A stretch of DNA of 10,754 nt, taken from an archaeon. GTDB lineage: Archaea; Nanobdellota; Nanobdellia; Pacearchaeales; GW2011-AR1. Position numbers and translations under genes: made by a program. The notes under the pieces are model-generated. The model was not told where the DNA came from. It ran no database searches and saw only the letters and a program-made list of their open reading frames with translations. The stretch covers positions 1 to 10,754 of the forward strand of contig DAIENA010000020.1 in assembly GCA_027341315.1 (NCBI GenBank), in the 5' to 3' direction. Positions 4,984 through 10,754 of the stretch are shown here, piece by piece (the stretch's first letter is position 1; every line of letters starts with the position of its first letter).

Positions 4984-6630
4984 ATGAAAAAAGAAACAAG
5001 TTTGTTCTTTGCAATGGTTTTGGCAACTTTCATGCTTATGAGTTTTGCAAGTGCGACGACGCTGAACGCAACGAATATTCCGACAATTTCTATCGTTGGA
5101 ACGACAGGTTCATTTACTTTCAATGTTATTAGTGACTCAAACGGAACCGTAAATGCAAGTTTGGCAAACATAAATTCTCAATATGGTTCAGGAGTAATTT
5201 CTTTTTATGCGGCTCCTGTAACCGTTTCTGCAAACACTTCAACTCCGATGACTGTTTCTTACAACGTCTCAGATCCGGATTCTTATTTTAATTTCCTTAG
5301 TTCATATCAGACAAAATTAACTCTGAATGGGCAGAACTCTTCTTCAAATGTATATACAGTCACACTTAACGATAACGATTTTTGTACAGGAATTCCGAAC
5401 GTAGCAAACATTCTTCGGGTTGACCAGCCAAGTTTCAAAATCGTGAACGGCTACGGAGACGCCGACCACTGGTACCTTTTGGATAATTTAAGTGCAAGTG
5501 TTGATGTTCAAAACAACAATAATAATTTTGATTTAAGAAATGTTAAAGTTGAATGGGCTCTTTACACAACAAACGGAAATAAAATAGATAGTGGAAGCTT
5601 AAGCACATTTAACCTCAACGCCGGCGACGACAAAACTGTAGAATTTGATTTCAAACTTGATAAAAGCATGAATAGAATTGATAAGTCGGGCGGAAGAGTT
5701 TTCTTATATGTTAAAGCAAGTGGAACAATAAATAATCCGAATGCACCTTACACTTATGATGGAAATAAAAGTTGTTCATTTTACCAGAATGCTCAACAGA
5801 GTATAATTGAAACTGGTGATGACTTTATGATTCCAACGGATTTAACAGTGAACGGAAATTTACTTGAAGACGGTTATACTTTAGGAAATTCTGTAAGTTG
5901 TGGTTCAACAGTTAACCTCGGTGGAACAATTTATAACATCGGAAACAGCGATCAGAACAGCGGTTCTTATGTCGTGATGTACAACAAAGAGCTTGGTTTA
6001 AATCAGGTTTTCAGCTTGGGAAGCATAAACAGCTTCGAATCGCAGGATTTCTCAGCAAGTTTCGTTGTTCCAAAGACGGCCGACGAGAAATTGTACCCGG
6101 TTCAATTCACGGTTTACGACAACAAAAACAGATTATTCGAGAACGGTCAAAATGATCAGGCCATAAAAAATATTTACTTGAACGTTTCAGGAGGATGTGC
6201 AATCGCCGCTCCGTATGTTACTGCTGAAATAAGTGCTGGAGAAACTAAAGAAGGCGGACAGATAATCATACACACTTACATAAGAAACGACGACAAAAAA
6301 ACACAAACTTTCACAATAAGTCCTCAGAATTATAATACATGGGCAGACCTTGTTAATGTTACACCCGAGACATTCACTCTTAGTTCGGGATATTCTAAAG
6401 ATGTTTATTTAACATTCAATTTAAAGAGTGGTAGTGCAGGAAATCAACAGTTTGATTTAGTTGCAGTTTCTAACGGGCAGGTAGCTTCGGACAAACAGAT
6501 TGCACTTTCAATTGCAAAAGGTTCAGTTTTTAACGGAATAAACTGGGAGCTTGTCGGAATAGTTGCATTGAATATAATCCTTTTAATCGCAATAATTATC
6601 GTTGCTGTTAAGATTTTAAGAAAGAGATAA
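4984..6630 (+). CDS. Secreted, C-terminally anchored surface protein (S-layer-like)
   Basis: This 548-residue protein has a Sec signal peptide (basic K-K, hydrophobic 6-21, probable cleavage after S-F-A-S-A, residue 24). A long beta-rich extracellular region follows, with many Asn, Ser and Thr and numerous N-X-S/T sequons. The region appears to hold several immunoglobulin-like or CARDB-like units (for example about 155-240, 280-400, 410-510), judged from repeated strand patterns such as V-N-L-G-G-T-I-Y-N-I-G-N. A single helix (523-542) and a basic tail K-I-L-R-K-R close it. The helix-plus-basic-tail end is the layout of archaeosortase sorting signals, and an archaeosortase-like gene lies two ORFs downstream. 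It may be an S-layer or major envelope protein. The exact family is not certain. Cysteines are few and scattered. Confidence 0.72.
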   Translation: MKKETSLFFAMVLATFMLMSFASATTLNATNIPTISIVGTTGSFTFNVISDSNGTVNASLANINSQYGSGVISFYAAPVTVSANTSTPMTVSYNVSDPDSYFNFLSSYQTKLTLNGQNSSSNVYTVTLNDNDFCTGIPNVANILRVDQPSFKIVNGYGDADHWYLLDNLSASVDVQNNNNNFDLRNVKVEWALYTTNGNKIDSGSLSTFNLNAGDDKTVEFDFKLDKSMNRIDKSGGRVFLYVKASGTINNPNAPYTYDGNKSCSFYQNAQQSIIETGDDFMIPTDLTVNGNLLEDGYTLGNSVSCGSTVNLGGTIYNIGNSDQNSGSYVVMYNKELGLNQVFSLGSINSFESQDFSASFVVPKTADEKLYPVQFTVYDNKNRLFENGQNDQAIKNIYLNVSGGCAIAAPYVTAEISAGETKEGGQIIIHTYIRNDDKKTQTFTISPQNYNTWADLVNVTPETFTLSSGYSKDVYLTFNLKSGSAGNQQFDLVAVSNGQVASDKQIALSIAKGSVFNGINWELVGIVALNIILLIAIIIVAVKILRKR

Positions 6631-6636
6631 TTCTTT

Positions 6637-6915
6637 ATGGACTTGGAAAAATCGGCAGAATTAGCGGAATATTTGGCGGGAAATATTTTAGGAACTCATC
6701 TTTACAATATAAAATTATTAGACAAATCTATTCAGGAAAATCCCAATTCGGAAAAATCCAGAGCGGATGAATCAGAACTAAGACGTGAAAAAAGTGCTTA
6801 TGAAGTTATTTTTTTCCTGGCTAAAGATGCAGGAATAGAATTTCCGGAACTAATTAAAGAATACGAGGGAATTATTCAAAAATACAAAATTGGAGAGATT
6901 GGGGCAAAGTCTTAA
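6637..6915 (+). CDS. Small helical protein, unknown
   Basis: This 92-residue protein is not recognised. It is soluble, acidic and apparently all-helical (L-A-E-Y-L-A-G-N-I-L-G-T, then S-E-L-R-R-E-K-S-A-Y-E-V-I-F-F-L-A-K-D-A-G-I, then L-I-K-E-Y-E-G-I-I-Q-K-Y-K-I), with a charged loop in the middle. It begins 6 nt after the surface protein and ends 34 nt before the chosen archaeosortase start, so it may share the surface-protein transcript. It lacks a signal peptide and membrane helix, and is therefore cytoplasmic. Its place between enzyme and candidate substrate is worth noting but proves no link. Confidence 0.62.
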   Translation: MDLEKSAELAEYLAGNILGTHLYNIKLLDKSIQENPNSEKSRADESELRREKSAYEVIFFLAKDAGIEFPELIKEYEGIIQKYKIGEIGAKS

Positions 6916-6921
6916 GAAAAC

Positions 6922-6928
6922 TTTTAAA
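6922..6928 (+). promoter_or_regulatory. TATA-like element before the archaeosortase gene
   Basis: TTTTAAA is centred about 25 nt before the ATG at 6950. It supports a leaderless start there over the TTG at 6890, which would overlap the preceding gene. Confidence 0.45.
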
Positions 6929-6949
6929 CTTGTGTTCCCAAATTTATTA

Positions 6950-7486
6950 ATGAAAGAAGAAACCAAAAAAAATTTTTATCTTTTTTTAAGATATCTCTTC
7001 CTTGTTTTAATTGCTGTTCCCGGGTTTGATATTTTTTATTATTTTCTTCTTCCGGCAACTCTTTATCCTGTTTATTACATTTTGAAAATTTCATTTGCTC
7101 CGGTGCTTCTCGGGCATGTTATTTTTTTAGGTCAAAAATCAATAGAAATTGTCGGAGCGTGCGTCGCTGGTTCTGCATATTACCTTTTATTAATTTTAAA
7201 TCTTTCAGTGCCAAAAATAAAACCTCTGTTAAGAATAAAAATGATTTTCTTTTCATTTTTGACTTTTCTTGTGATAAATATAATCAGAATTATTATTCTA
7301 AGTTTTATGTATGTGGACAATTCTTCAATTTTTAATATTGTCCATGAAGCTTTTTGGTACATCGGAAGCACCGTTGTCGTCGTCGGAATATGGTTTTTGG
7401 AAGTTTGGATTTATAAAATAAAAGGAGTTCCGTTTTATACTGACTTAAAAAGAATTTATAATGAGTCTAGCCTAAAAAGGAAGTAA
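6950..7486 (+). CDS. Archaeosortase/exosortase-family membrane protein
   Basis: Archaeosortases are integral membrane cysteine proteases/transpeptidases that process C-terminal sorting signals and attach surface proteins to lipid. From the ATG at 6950 the protein has 178 residues with about six or seven hydrophobic segments. The family's catalytic trio is visible in order: C71 in I-V-G-A-C-V-A-G-S-A-Y, R113 in V-I-N-I-I-R-I-I-I-L, and H132 in I-V-H-E-A-F-W-Y-I-G. Exosortases show the same pattern of A-C-x-G, N-x-x-R and H before an aromatic/Gly helix. The size is near that of the compact archaeal forms. NCBI-style names include a pacearchaeosortase class, which may fit. It overlaps the oppositely oriented gene at 7467 by 20 nt at the 3' ends. 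Its likely partner is the surface protein at 4984-6630. Confidence 0.8.
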   Translation: MKEETKKNFYLFLRYLFLVLIAVPGFDIFYYFLLPATLYPVYYILKISFAPVLLGHVIFLGQKSIEIVGACVAGSAYYLLLILNLSVPKIKPLLRIKMIFFSFLTFLVINIIRIIILSFMYVDNSSIFNIVHEAFWYIGSTVVVVGIWFLEVWIYKIKGVPFYTDLKRIYNESSLKRK

Positions 7487-7943
7487 TTCCGAGGGTTCCA
7501 AAATAGATTATTATTCCTGCAACTAAAACTCCAAGAGAAATTGCAATGATGCTTTTTTTTCTCGGGAGGCCAAGAATCCAGGACAAAAACGTTCCGGTGT
7601 AAGCTCCGGTTAATGGAAGAGGAACGGCAACGAATAAAAAAAGTGCAAGGAATCCTATTGAATCGTGAGACTTCTCAAACTTTTCAATTCTTTTTTGCAT
7701 TTTTTTTAAATAGAACGAATAAAATTTTTTATAAAAGTTATATTTTATAAGAACTGAATGCAGATAATCTAAAAATAAAAATGCAACAAAAATCATCAGA
7801 ATATTCACAAGAACAATTATTCCAAAAATTGTTAAAGAAGAAATATTATTTTTTGAAGCGTTAATTAATGCGACCGGAAGTCCGCCACGAAGTTCGCTTA
7901 TCGGAAGAATCGTCAGAATTATTCCAAGTATTAAAGAATTCAT
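7467..7943 (-). CDS. COG2426 small multidrug-export-type membrane protein
   Basis: This 158-residue integral membrane protein matches the family annotated as putative small multidrug export protein (Sm_multidrug_ex/COG2426). N-terminal I-S-E-L-R-G-G-L-P-V-A-L (16-27) and the late V-P-L-P-L-T-G-A-Y-T-G (107-117), L-G-L-P-R-K-K-S-I and I-S-L-G-V-L-V-A-G are the conserved blocks. Helices lie at about 4-28, 36-60, 97-120 and 131-152, with a basic amphipathic linker (about 63-95) between. The actual transport substrate of the family is unproven. The start ATG overlaps the previous stop as ATGA (7940-7943), indicating translational coupling with the upstream gene on this strand. The 3' end overlaps the archaeosortase gene. 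Confidence 0.85.
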   Translation of the reverse strand: MNSLILGIILTILPISELRGGLPVALINASKNNISSLTIFGIIVLVNILMIFVAFLFLDYLHSVLIKYNFYKKFYSFYLKKMQKRIEKFEKSHDSIGFLALFLFVAVPLPLTGAYTGTFLSWILGLPRKKSIIAISLGVLVAGIIIYFGTLGITSFLG

Positions 7944-8596
7944 TTTGATAAATCAAGGTATCGTGAATACATTTCAACCATGAGTTTTTCCGTCGCTGGA
8001 AGTATTTCGCACTTCGCGTCATTGCCTTTTATAACGATGTTATAACAATGACTTCCGACTTCTCTTATCGCAGTTTCGTTTCCGTACTTCAAGTAAAAAT
8101 AATTATATCTTCCTTGTGGGTCGCACGTTGCGTTCGAATCTCTTACAAGATTCATTCCGATTTCAGAGAATAATCTTTGCAGATTTGCCATTGCAATTAC
8201 GCCGTCTCCCTCGCAGTCAAAAGTGTTGTTTGAGTAGCCGTATCCGTTAAGTTTCAAAAGTCTAAAATTCTCAACGTCGTCGAATGGAATCGATTTCAAA
8301 TCATTTGGATTAGTTCTCAGTCTGAATCCGAACGGACTTCCTTCGCTCGAATTGGCAAGTGTTCTCGTTTCATAAAAAGTAATGTTTCCAATCCGGGTCA
8401 TTTCAAAATTTATCTGTTTATATTCGATGTGAATTTGAGTTTGTGCATAAAAGTAATATCCTAAAGCAAATAAAATTACAATTCCCCCAAGTATCAAAAA
8501 AGTTTTTAAAATTTTATTCTGGTTTTCCCCTTCTTTTTTTTGCTTCTCAAGATTTTCTTCTTTTTCTTTGCCGGCTTTTTTCGTTTTTTTCAACAT
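7940..8596 (-). CDS. N-terminally anchored extracytoplasmic protein with four cysteines
   Basis: This 218-residue protein is of unrecognised family. A highly charged cytoplasmic tail (1-29) precedes one hydrophobic helix (30-51). The rest is predicted outside, with sequons N-I-T, N-S-S, N-N-T, N-A-T and N-E-T and four cysteines (C128, C158, C184, C196). The segment C184-Y-N-I-V-I-K followed by C196 and a terminal helix is also found in the gene at 8656-9249, which has the same topology and cysteine number; they look like tandem paralogues. It is coupled by ATGA overlap to the COG2426 gene. A TATA box about 25 nt upstream fixes the start as leaderless. Confidence 0.7.
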   Translation of the reverse strand: MLKKTKKAGKEKEENLEKQKKEGENQNKILKTFLILGGIVILFALGYYFYAQTQIHIEYKQINFEMTRIGNITFYETRTLANSSEGSPFGFRLRTNPNDLKSIPFDDVENFRLLKLNGYGYSNNTFDCEGDGVIAMANLQRLFSEIGMNLVRDSNATCDPQGRYNYFYLKYGNETAIREVGSHCYNIVIKGNDAKCEILPATEKLMVEMYSRYLDLSK

Positions 8597-8617
8597 TTTT
8601 ATTGAAGTCTTTTTGCA

Positions 8618-8625
8618 TTTATAAG
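8618..8625 (-). promoter_or_regulatory. TATA box for the 8596-7467 unit
   Basis: Reads CTTATAAA on the minus strand, centred about 25 nt before the ATG at 8596. This fits a leaderless start for the two-gene unit. Confidence 0.6.
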
Positions 8626-8655
8626 TTTTGTTTATCCGAGCTCCACGAAATTAAA

Positions 8656-9249
8656 TTATTTTATTCCAAGAATTCTCAATAAAAATTCGTCGGTCATTCC
8701 TAGTAAATCGCTTTCTTTTCCTTCTATATAAACGCAATTATTTTTTTCGTAAATTTTATTTTCCAAGGATTTCTTTATAACAATAACATTGTCCGAACAT
8801 GTTTTAATCGGAAGCGTTTGGTCGATGCAGGGTTCGCCTTCGACGCATGCCTCTTGAACTCTTTGTGCAAATATTCCAACATTGGCGTAAATTTCATTGT
8901 AAGAATTGTAATCATCAACAGAAGAAACGTAGACAACTTTTCCTGAATAGTAAGAGAATGTTTTTGTCAAATTGACGCTCTTCACAATCGCGTCCACGTT
9001 AACCGGATTTTCTGAAAAATAAAGTGTCGCGTTGCCCGCACGAAGTGTGTAATATCCGCTCGAAGTGTCAAAAGTATATCCGTTAAAAACGACGGTCTGA
9101 TTTTTGGACGAACCCGAACTTATTATATCCTGAAAAACAATTCCAAAAACGGAAAAGAGTAAAATAGCGACGAGAATTCCGGAAAGAATCCATTTGTTCC
9201 GTTTCGACTTTTTGTTTTGCTGCTCTTTCGTTTCGATTCTTCTTATCAT
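8656..9249 (-). CDS. N-terminally anchored extracytoplasmic protein, paralogue of the neighbour
   Basis: This 197-residue protein is of unrecognised family. A basic N-terminus (1-19) and one helix (20-42) predict a type II membrane protein with the remainder outside. It has four cysteines (C135, C141, C151, C172) and sequons such as N-Q-T, N-A-T and N-L-T. The C-terminal pattern, C151-S-D-N-V-I-V-I-K, then C172-V-Y-I, then a helix ending L-R-I-L-G-I-K, parallels the gene at 7940-8596. It is separated from that gene by about 60 nt containing the latter's own promoter, so the pair is tandem but separately transcribed. A TATA box 25 nt upstream supports the ATG at 9249. Confidence 0.7.
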   Translation of the reverse strand: MIRRIETKEQQNKKSKRNKWILSGILVAILLFSVFGIVFQDIISSGSSKNQTVVFNGYTFDTSSGYYTLRAGNATLYFSENPVNVDAIVKSVNLTKTFSYYSGKVVYVSSVDDYNSYNEIYANVGIFAQRVQEACVEGEPCIDQTLPIKTCSDNVIVIKKSLENKIYEKNNCVYIEGKESDLLGMTDEFLLRILGIK

Positions 9250-9269
9250 TAATCATACTGGAAAAAAAG

Positions 9270-9277
9270 GTATAAAA
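9270..9277 (-). promoter_or_regulatory. TATA box of the 9249 gene
   Basis: Reads TTTTATAC on the minus strand, centred about 25 nt before the ATG at 9249, the leaderless spacing. It lies just downstream of the small ORF that ends at 9347. Confidence 0.6.
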
Positions 9278-9303
9278 GTGTTACGGAAGCTTCGAAATAA
9301 CCT

Positions 9304-9334
9304 CCAAAAGGGATAATTTGTCCGCTGCTTTTGG
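9304..9334. repeat. Inverted repeat between two minus-strand units
   Basis: CCAAAAG (9304-9310) and CTTTTGG (9328-9334) form a 7-bp inverted repeat with a 17-nt loop. Next to it, GGTT/AACC and the palindrome GATTAATC (about 9344-9351) add further dyad symmetry. It lies after the stop of the 56-codon ORF and could be a transcript end or an operator. No T-run follows on the minus strand, so a terminator is not shown. Confidence 0.35.
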
Positions 9335-9346
9335 GTTGCTAACCGA

Positions 9347-9517
9347 TTAATCAATTTGGGAATCGACAAGGAGATTTTGTTGTTTACCCCACCGACTGCC
9401 TTTGTTTTTTATATAATTCGTCCAGTAGTCTATAAATTTTAATCTTTCTTTAAAGTTTTTCTCCTTTTCAGATTTAAGTTCTTTTAAATTAACTTTGATA
9501 TTTTTTATTTTACTCAT
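9347..9517 (-). CDS. 56-residue partner ORF of the nucleotidyltransferase
   Basis: This short reading frame encodes 56 residues: a Lys/Glu-rich helical N-terminus, then R-L-K-F-I-D-Y-W-T-N-Y-I (about 25-36) and R-W-G-K-Q-Q-N-L-L-V-D-S-Q-I-D to the stop. Its ATG lies within the last codons of the nucleotidyltransferase gene (overlap 9510-9517), which implies coupled translation. I recall small archaeal proteins with an F-I-D-Y-W...W-x-K-Q-Q...L-I-N-S-Q pattern beside such nucleotidyltransferases, but cannot confirm the family. Past the stop, the same frame stays open for 21 more codons to 9281, so the stop could be a recent truncation. It may be one half of a toxin-antitoxin-like pair. Confidence 0.6.
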   Translation of the reverse strand: MSKIKNIKVNLKELKSEKEKNFKERLKFIDYWTNYIKNKGSRWGKQQNLLVDSQID

Positions 9518-10097
9518 CTTCCAAAAACTTCCTTTTTTTATAAACTCCCAATTTATTTAAAGAGTCAGTCAATTCATCTTTATTAATTTTTTCTCTAAAA
9601 AGTCCATAAATGTGCCTTGCGTCTTCAATATCTTTGTTGCTTCCAAGAAAAAGTTTGTATGCTATTTGCAGTTCTAACGGAGAAACAAAAAATGATGTTG
9701 ATCCGATTAAAACCTTTATTTTATTTTTGTATGAGAATTTATCAATTTCATTTTTTATAAATTTAAATTCAATATTTGGAATTGGGTTTTTATTTTTTGC
9801 AAATCTAATTGCATTTTGGGAAAGCATGTCGAAGGCTTCTTCAGAATCAGGAGTGTTAATGCACCAAAACCCTTTTTCAATTACTTTCTTCCAAAATGTA
9901 TTAAATTCAATTTTCTTCATGGGGGGAATGAGCAAGTCCACGTCTTCGGTGGCGCGGGACCTTCCCAAAATAATTGAAACATAACCTGAAACAATAACGT
10001 AATTTTTTAAAACGGAAACAAAATCCAAAACAAATTTATCAAGATTGTTTAATTCTTTATCTATTTTTATTTCTCCTCTTTTAACATTATACTCCAT
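9510..10097 (-). CDS. Nucleotidyltransferase-fold protein (possible toxin-antitoxin component)
   Basis: The 195-residue protein has features of the polymerase-beta nucleotidyltransferase superfamily, AbiEii/DUF6036-like group. It shows V-S-G-Y-V-S-I-I-L-G-R-S-R-A-T (36-50), followed by E51-D52-V-D54-L, the metal-binding D-x-D. A later acidic position in N-I-E-F-K-F (E110) may be the third carboxylate. P-L-E-L-Q-I-A-Y-K-L-F (140-150) then D156-I-E-D-A-R resembles the C-terminal K...D block of these enzymes. Members are found in abortive infection and toxin-antitoxin modules, as well as in tRNA or antibiotic modification, so the substrate is unknown. It overlaps a small ORF at its 3' end. A TATA element about 26 nt upstream gives a leaderless start. 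Nearby intergenic DNA is rich in inverted repeats. Confidence 0.75.
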   Translation of the reverse strand: MEYNVKRGEIKIDKELNNLDKFVLDFVSVLKNYVIVSGYVSIILGRSRATEDVDLLIPPMKKIEFNTFWKKVIEKGFWCINTPDSEEAFDMLSQNAIRFAKNKNPIPNIEFKFIKNEIDKFSYKNKIKVLIGSTSFFVSPLELQIAYKLFLGSNKDIEDARHIYGLFREKINKDELTDSLNKLGVYKKRKFLEDE

Positions 10098-10119
10098 TTA
10101 CAAAACAAGATGGAGACAA

Positions 10120-10128
10120 ATTTAAAAC
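10120..10128 (-). promoter_or_regulatory. TATA-like element of the nucleotidyltransferase gene
   Basis: Reads GTTTTAAAT on the minus strand, centred about 26 nt before the ATG at 10097. It is a weaker match than the TTTATAAA boxes elsewhere. Confidence 0.45.
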
Positions 10129-10135
10129 TTTCCCT

Positions 10136-10172
10136 GTCAAGGTTGTTAACGCCAATTTTTGTTGACGATCGT
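10136..10172. repeat. Short dyad symmetries upstream of the nucleotidyltransferase gene
   Basis: GTCAA (10136-10140) and TTGAC (10162-10166) form an inverted repeat, overlapped by the perfect palindrome ACGATCGT (10165-10172). They lie just upstream of the TATA element at 10120-10128 on the minus strand, a place where an activator or autoregulator could bind. The arms are short and chance is possible. Confidence 0.25.
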
Positions 10173-10196
10173 TTGATTAAAGGCCATAGATTTTCA

Positions 10197-10236
10197 TCGA
10201 CGGAAAAAAGGAGTAACGAGACTCTCGTCCGGTCGA
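10197..10236. repeat. Nested inverted repeat (stem-loop) downstream of the S-layer gene
   Basis: TCGAC-GG (10197-10203) can pair with CC-(G)-GTCGA (10229-10236) with one bulged base. Inside sits ACGAG/CTCGT (10216-10220 and 10224-10228) with a 3-nt loop. The combined structure is more GC-rich than its surroundings. It lies beyond the oligo-T tract following the S-layer gene, on the minus strand. It may be a 3' processing element, the edge of an inserted segment, or chance. Confidence 0.35.
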
Positions 10237-10270
10237 AGAAAAAAAGAAAAAGAAAAAAATAAAAAATTAA
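10235..10270 (-). terminator. Oligo-T terminator of the S-layer gene
   Basis: On the minus strand this is a long pyrimidine tract of T runs broken by single C or A bases, starting about 17 nt after the S-layer stop codon. Long, repeated T tracts mark the ends of strongly expressed archaeal genes, which fits an S-layer protein. Confidence 0.6.
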
Positions 10271-10286
10271 ATTTTTGTGTCTACCT

Positions 10287-10754
10287 TTAAGCTACTTTCA
10301 AAGTCGCTTCTGTTGCAGAAGTTCCTATGTAAGTTTTTGAAGTGTCAACAGTTTTCTTAGTTAAGTAAGTTGCAGCGTTAACTGTGTCCGGTTGATCGTA
10401 ACCAGCAACAACTAATGCTAACTTCCCGGTGCTGAATGCATCTTGAACACCTTTGATCAAGAATTGTCCTGCACCTACACCTGTAGCAGCTGTGAAAGCG
10501 TCACCACATGTGTGGCTTGCAACACCTAATGCTGTAGCAGCAGCTGAGTTAATACAACTACCACCAACAATCACTAAGTTCTTACTTGCAACTGAAGCTA
10601 CCTCACTGTCTTTTACAAGAACATCTCCAAGAGCGTTCCCACTTGAGACAGATGCGCTAGTTTCACCAATGTATAACTGTTCATATGCCTGTTGTGCAGG
10701 ATATGTAAGAGATGCAGTTGGTTGTGCTGATGTTGTAGAATCCTTTGTTGCAAA
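10287..10754 (-). CDS. S-layer protein, C-terminal part (gene continues beyond the window)
   Basis: The frame is open from the window edge to the stop at 10287-10289, giving the last 155 residues. The sequence has the conserved C-terminal S-layer domain of euryarchaeal type: L-G-D-V-L-V-K-D-S-E-V, then N-L-V-I-V-G-G-S-C-I-N-S-A-A-A, a gap with C-G, F-L-I-K-G-V-Q-D-A-F, then A-L-V-V-A-G-Y-D-Q-P-D-T-V-N-A-A-T-Y-L. The G-G-x-x-x-N and V-A-G-Y-x-x-x-D-T-x-x-A-A motifs are typical. There is no C-terminal membrane helix, so anchoring must come from elsewhere in the protein. Codon use is uniform (GCA, GCT, GTT, ACT), which suggests strong expression. The GTG at 10574 is not a real start because the frame runs through it. 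Confidence 0.88.
   Translation of the reverse strand, partial: FATKDSTTSAQPTASLTYPAQQAYEQLYIGETSASVSSGNALGDVLVKDSEVASVASKNLVIVGGSCINSAAATALGVASHTCGDAFTAATGVGAGQFLIKGVQDAFSTGKLALVVAGYDQPDTVNAATYLTKKTVDTSKTYIGTSATEATLKVA

Noticed and set aside
4976..4987. Three-codon upstream ORF (ATG GTA AAA TGA) overlapping the surface-protein start
   Set aside because: Predicted initiation from the TATA box at 4952-4959 falls at or past this ATG, so it is probably not in the mRNA; too short to judge.
6890..6949. TTG start giving a 20-residue longer archaeosortase
   Set aside because: It needs a rare start codon and overlaps the preceding gene; the ATG at 6950 has a TATA-like element at the leaderless distance.
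9610..9984. 124-codon plus-strand frame opposite the nucleotidyltransferase
   Set aside because: Antisense shadow; the minus-strand product has recognisable motifs and a promoter, while this one has neither.
9250..10286. CRISPR array, IS element or C/D box RNA in the repeat-rich intergenic DNA
   Set aside because: No regularly spaced direct repeats, no transposase or terminal repeats, and no paired C box and D box were found on either strand.
10287..10574. S-layer gene starting at GTG 10574
   Set aside because: The frame is open and similar to S-layer proteins all the way to the window edge, so this is an internal codon of a partial gene.

Overview
The window looks like a compact, AT-rich archaeal chromosome, most likely from a DPANN-type (Pacearchaeota/Woesearchaeota-like) lineage. 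What the sequence shows: an archaeal SecE, Spt5, uL11, eL43, Rpo12 and prefoldin beta cluster; an archaeal SepF; a Dph2-family protein; an archaeosortase-like membrane protein; and S-layer type surface proteins. Most transcription units have a TATA element centred about 24-28 nt upstream of the start codon, as expected for leaderless archaeal mRNAs. The lineage is inferred from gene content and style only.

Region 1 (about 1-3000, all +) is the information-processing block: secE, spt5, a small membrane protein, rpl11 with an unusually long Lys/Ala tail, tRNA-Pro(TGG), an unknown gene, eL43, rpo12, a small membrane protein and prefoldin beta. The genes are a few bases apart or overlap. The tRNA-Pro TATA box may also drive the genes behind it.

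Region 2 (3050-4155, +) holds two genes with their own leaderless promoters: sepF (membrane anchor for FtsZ) and a short Dph2-like protein. The latter lacks the N-terminal third of the family, including the first expected cluster cysteine. Region 3 (4161-4848, -) is a two-gene unit: a four-helix membrane protein and an unknown soluble protein.

Region 4 (4952-7486, +) is the envelope block: a 548-residue secreted protein with a signal peptide and a C-terminal helix plus basic tail, a small helical protein, and an archaeosortase-like integral membrane protein with Cys, Arg and His in the expected places. This looks like a protein-sorting enzyme beside a candidate substrate. Region 5 (7467-9249, -) carries a COG2426 small membrane transporter-like protein and two N-terminally anchored extracytoplasmic proteins that appear to be diverged tandem paralogues, each with four cysteines.

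Region 6 (9281-10097, -) has a nucleotidyltransferase-fold protein overlapping a 56-codon ORF, arranged like a toxin-antitoxin or NTase/partner pair. Beyond a structured intergenic stretch and a strong oligo-T tract, the window ends inside the C-terminal part of a true S-layer protein (10287-10754, -). The most interesting points are the archaeosortase/surface-protein neighbourhood, the domain-deleted Dph2, the paralogous four-cysteine surface pair and the NTase/small-ORF pair.
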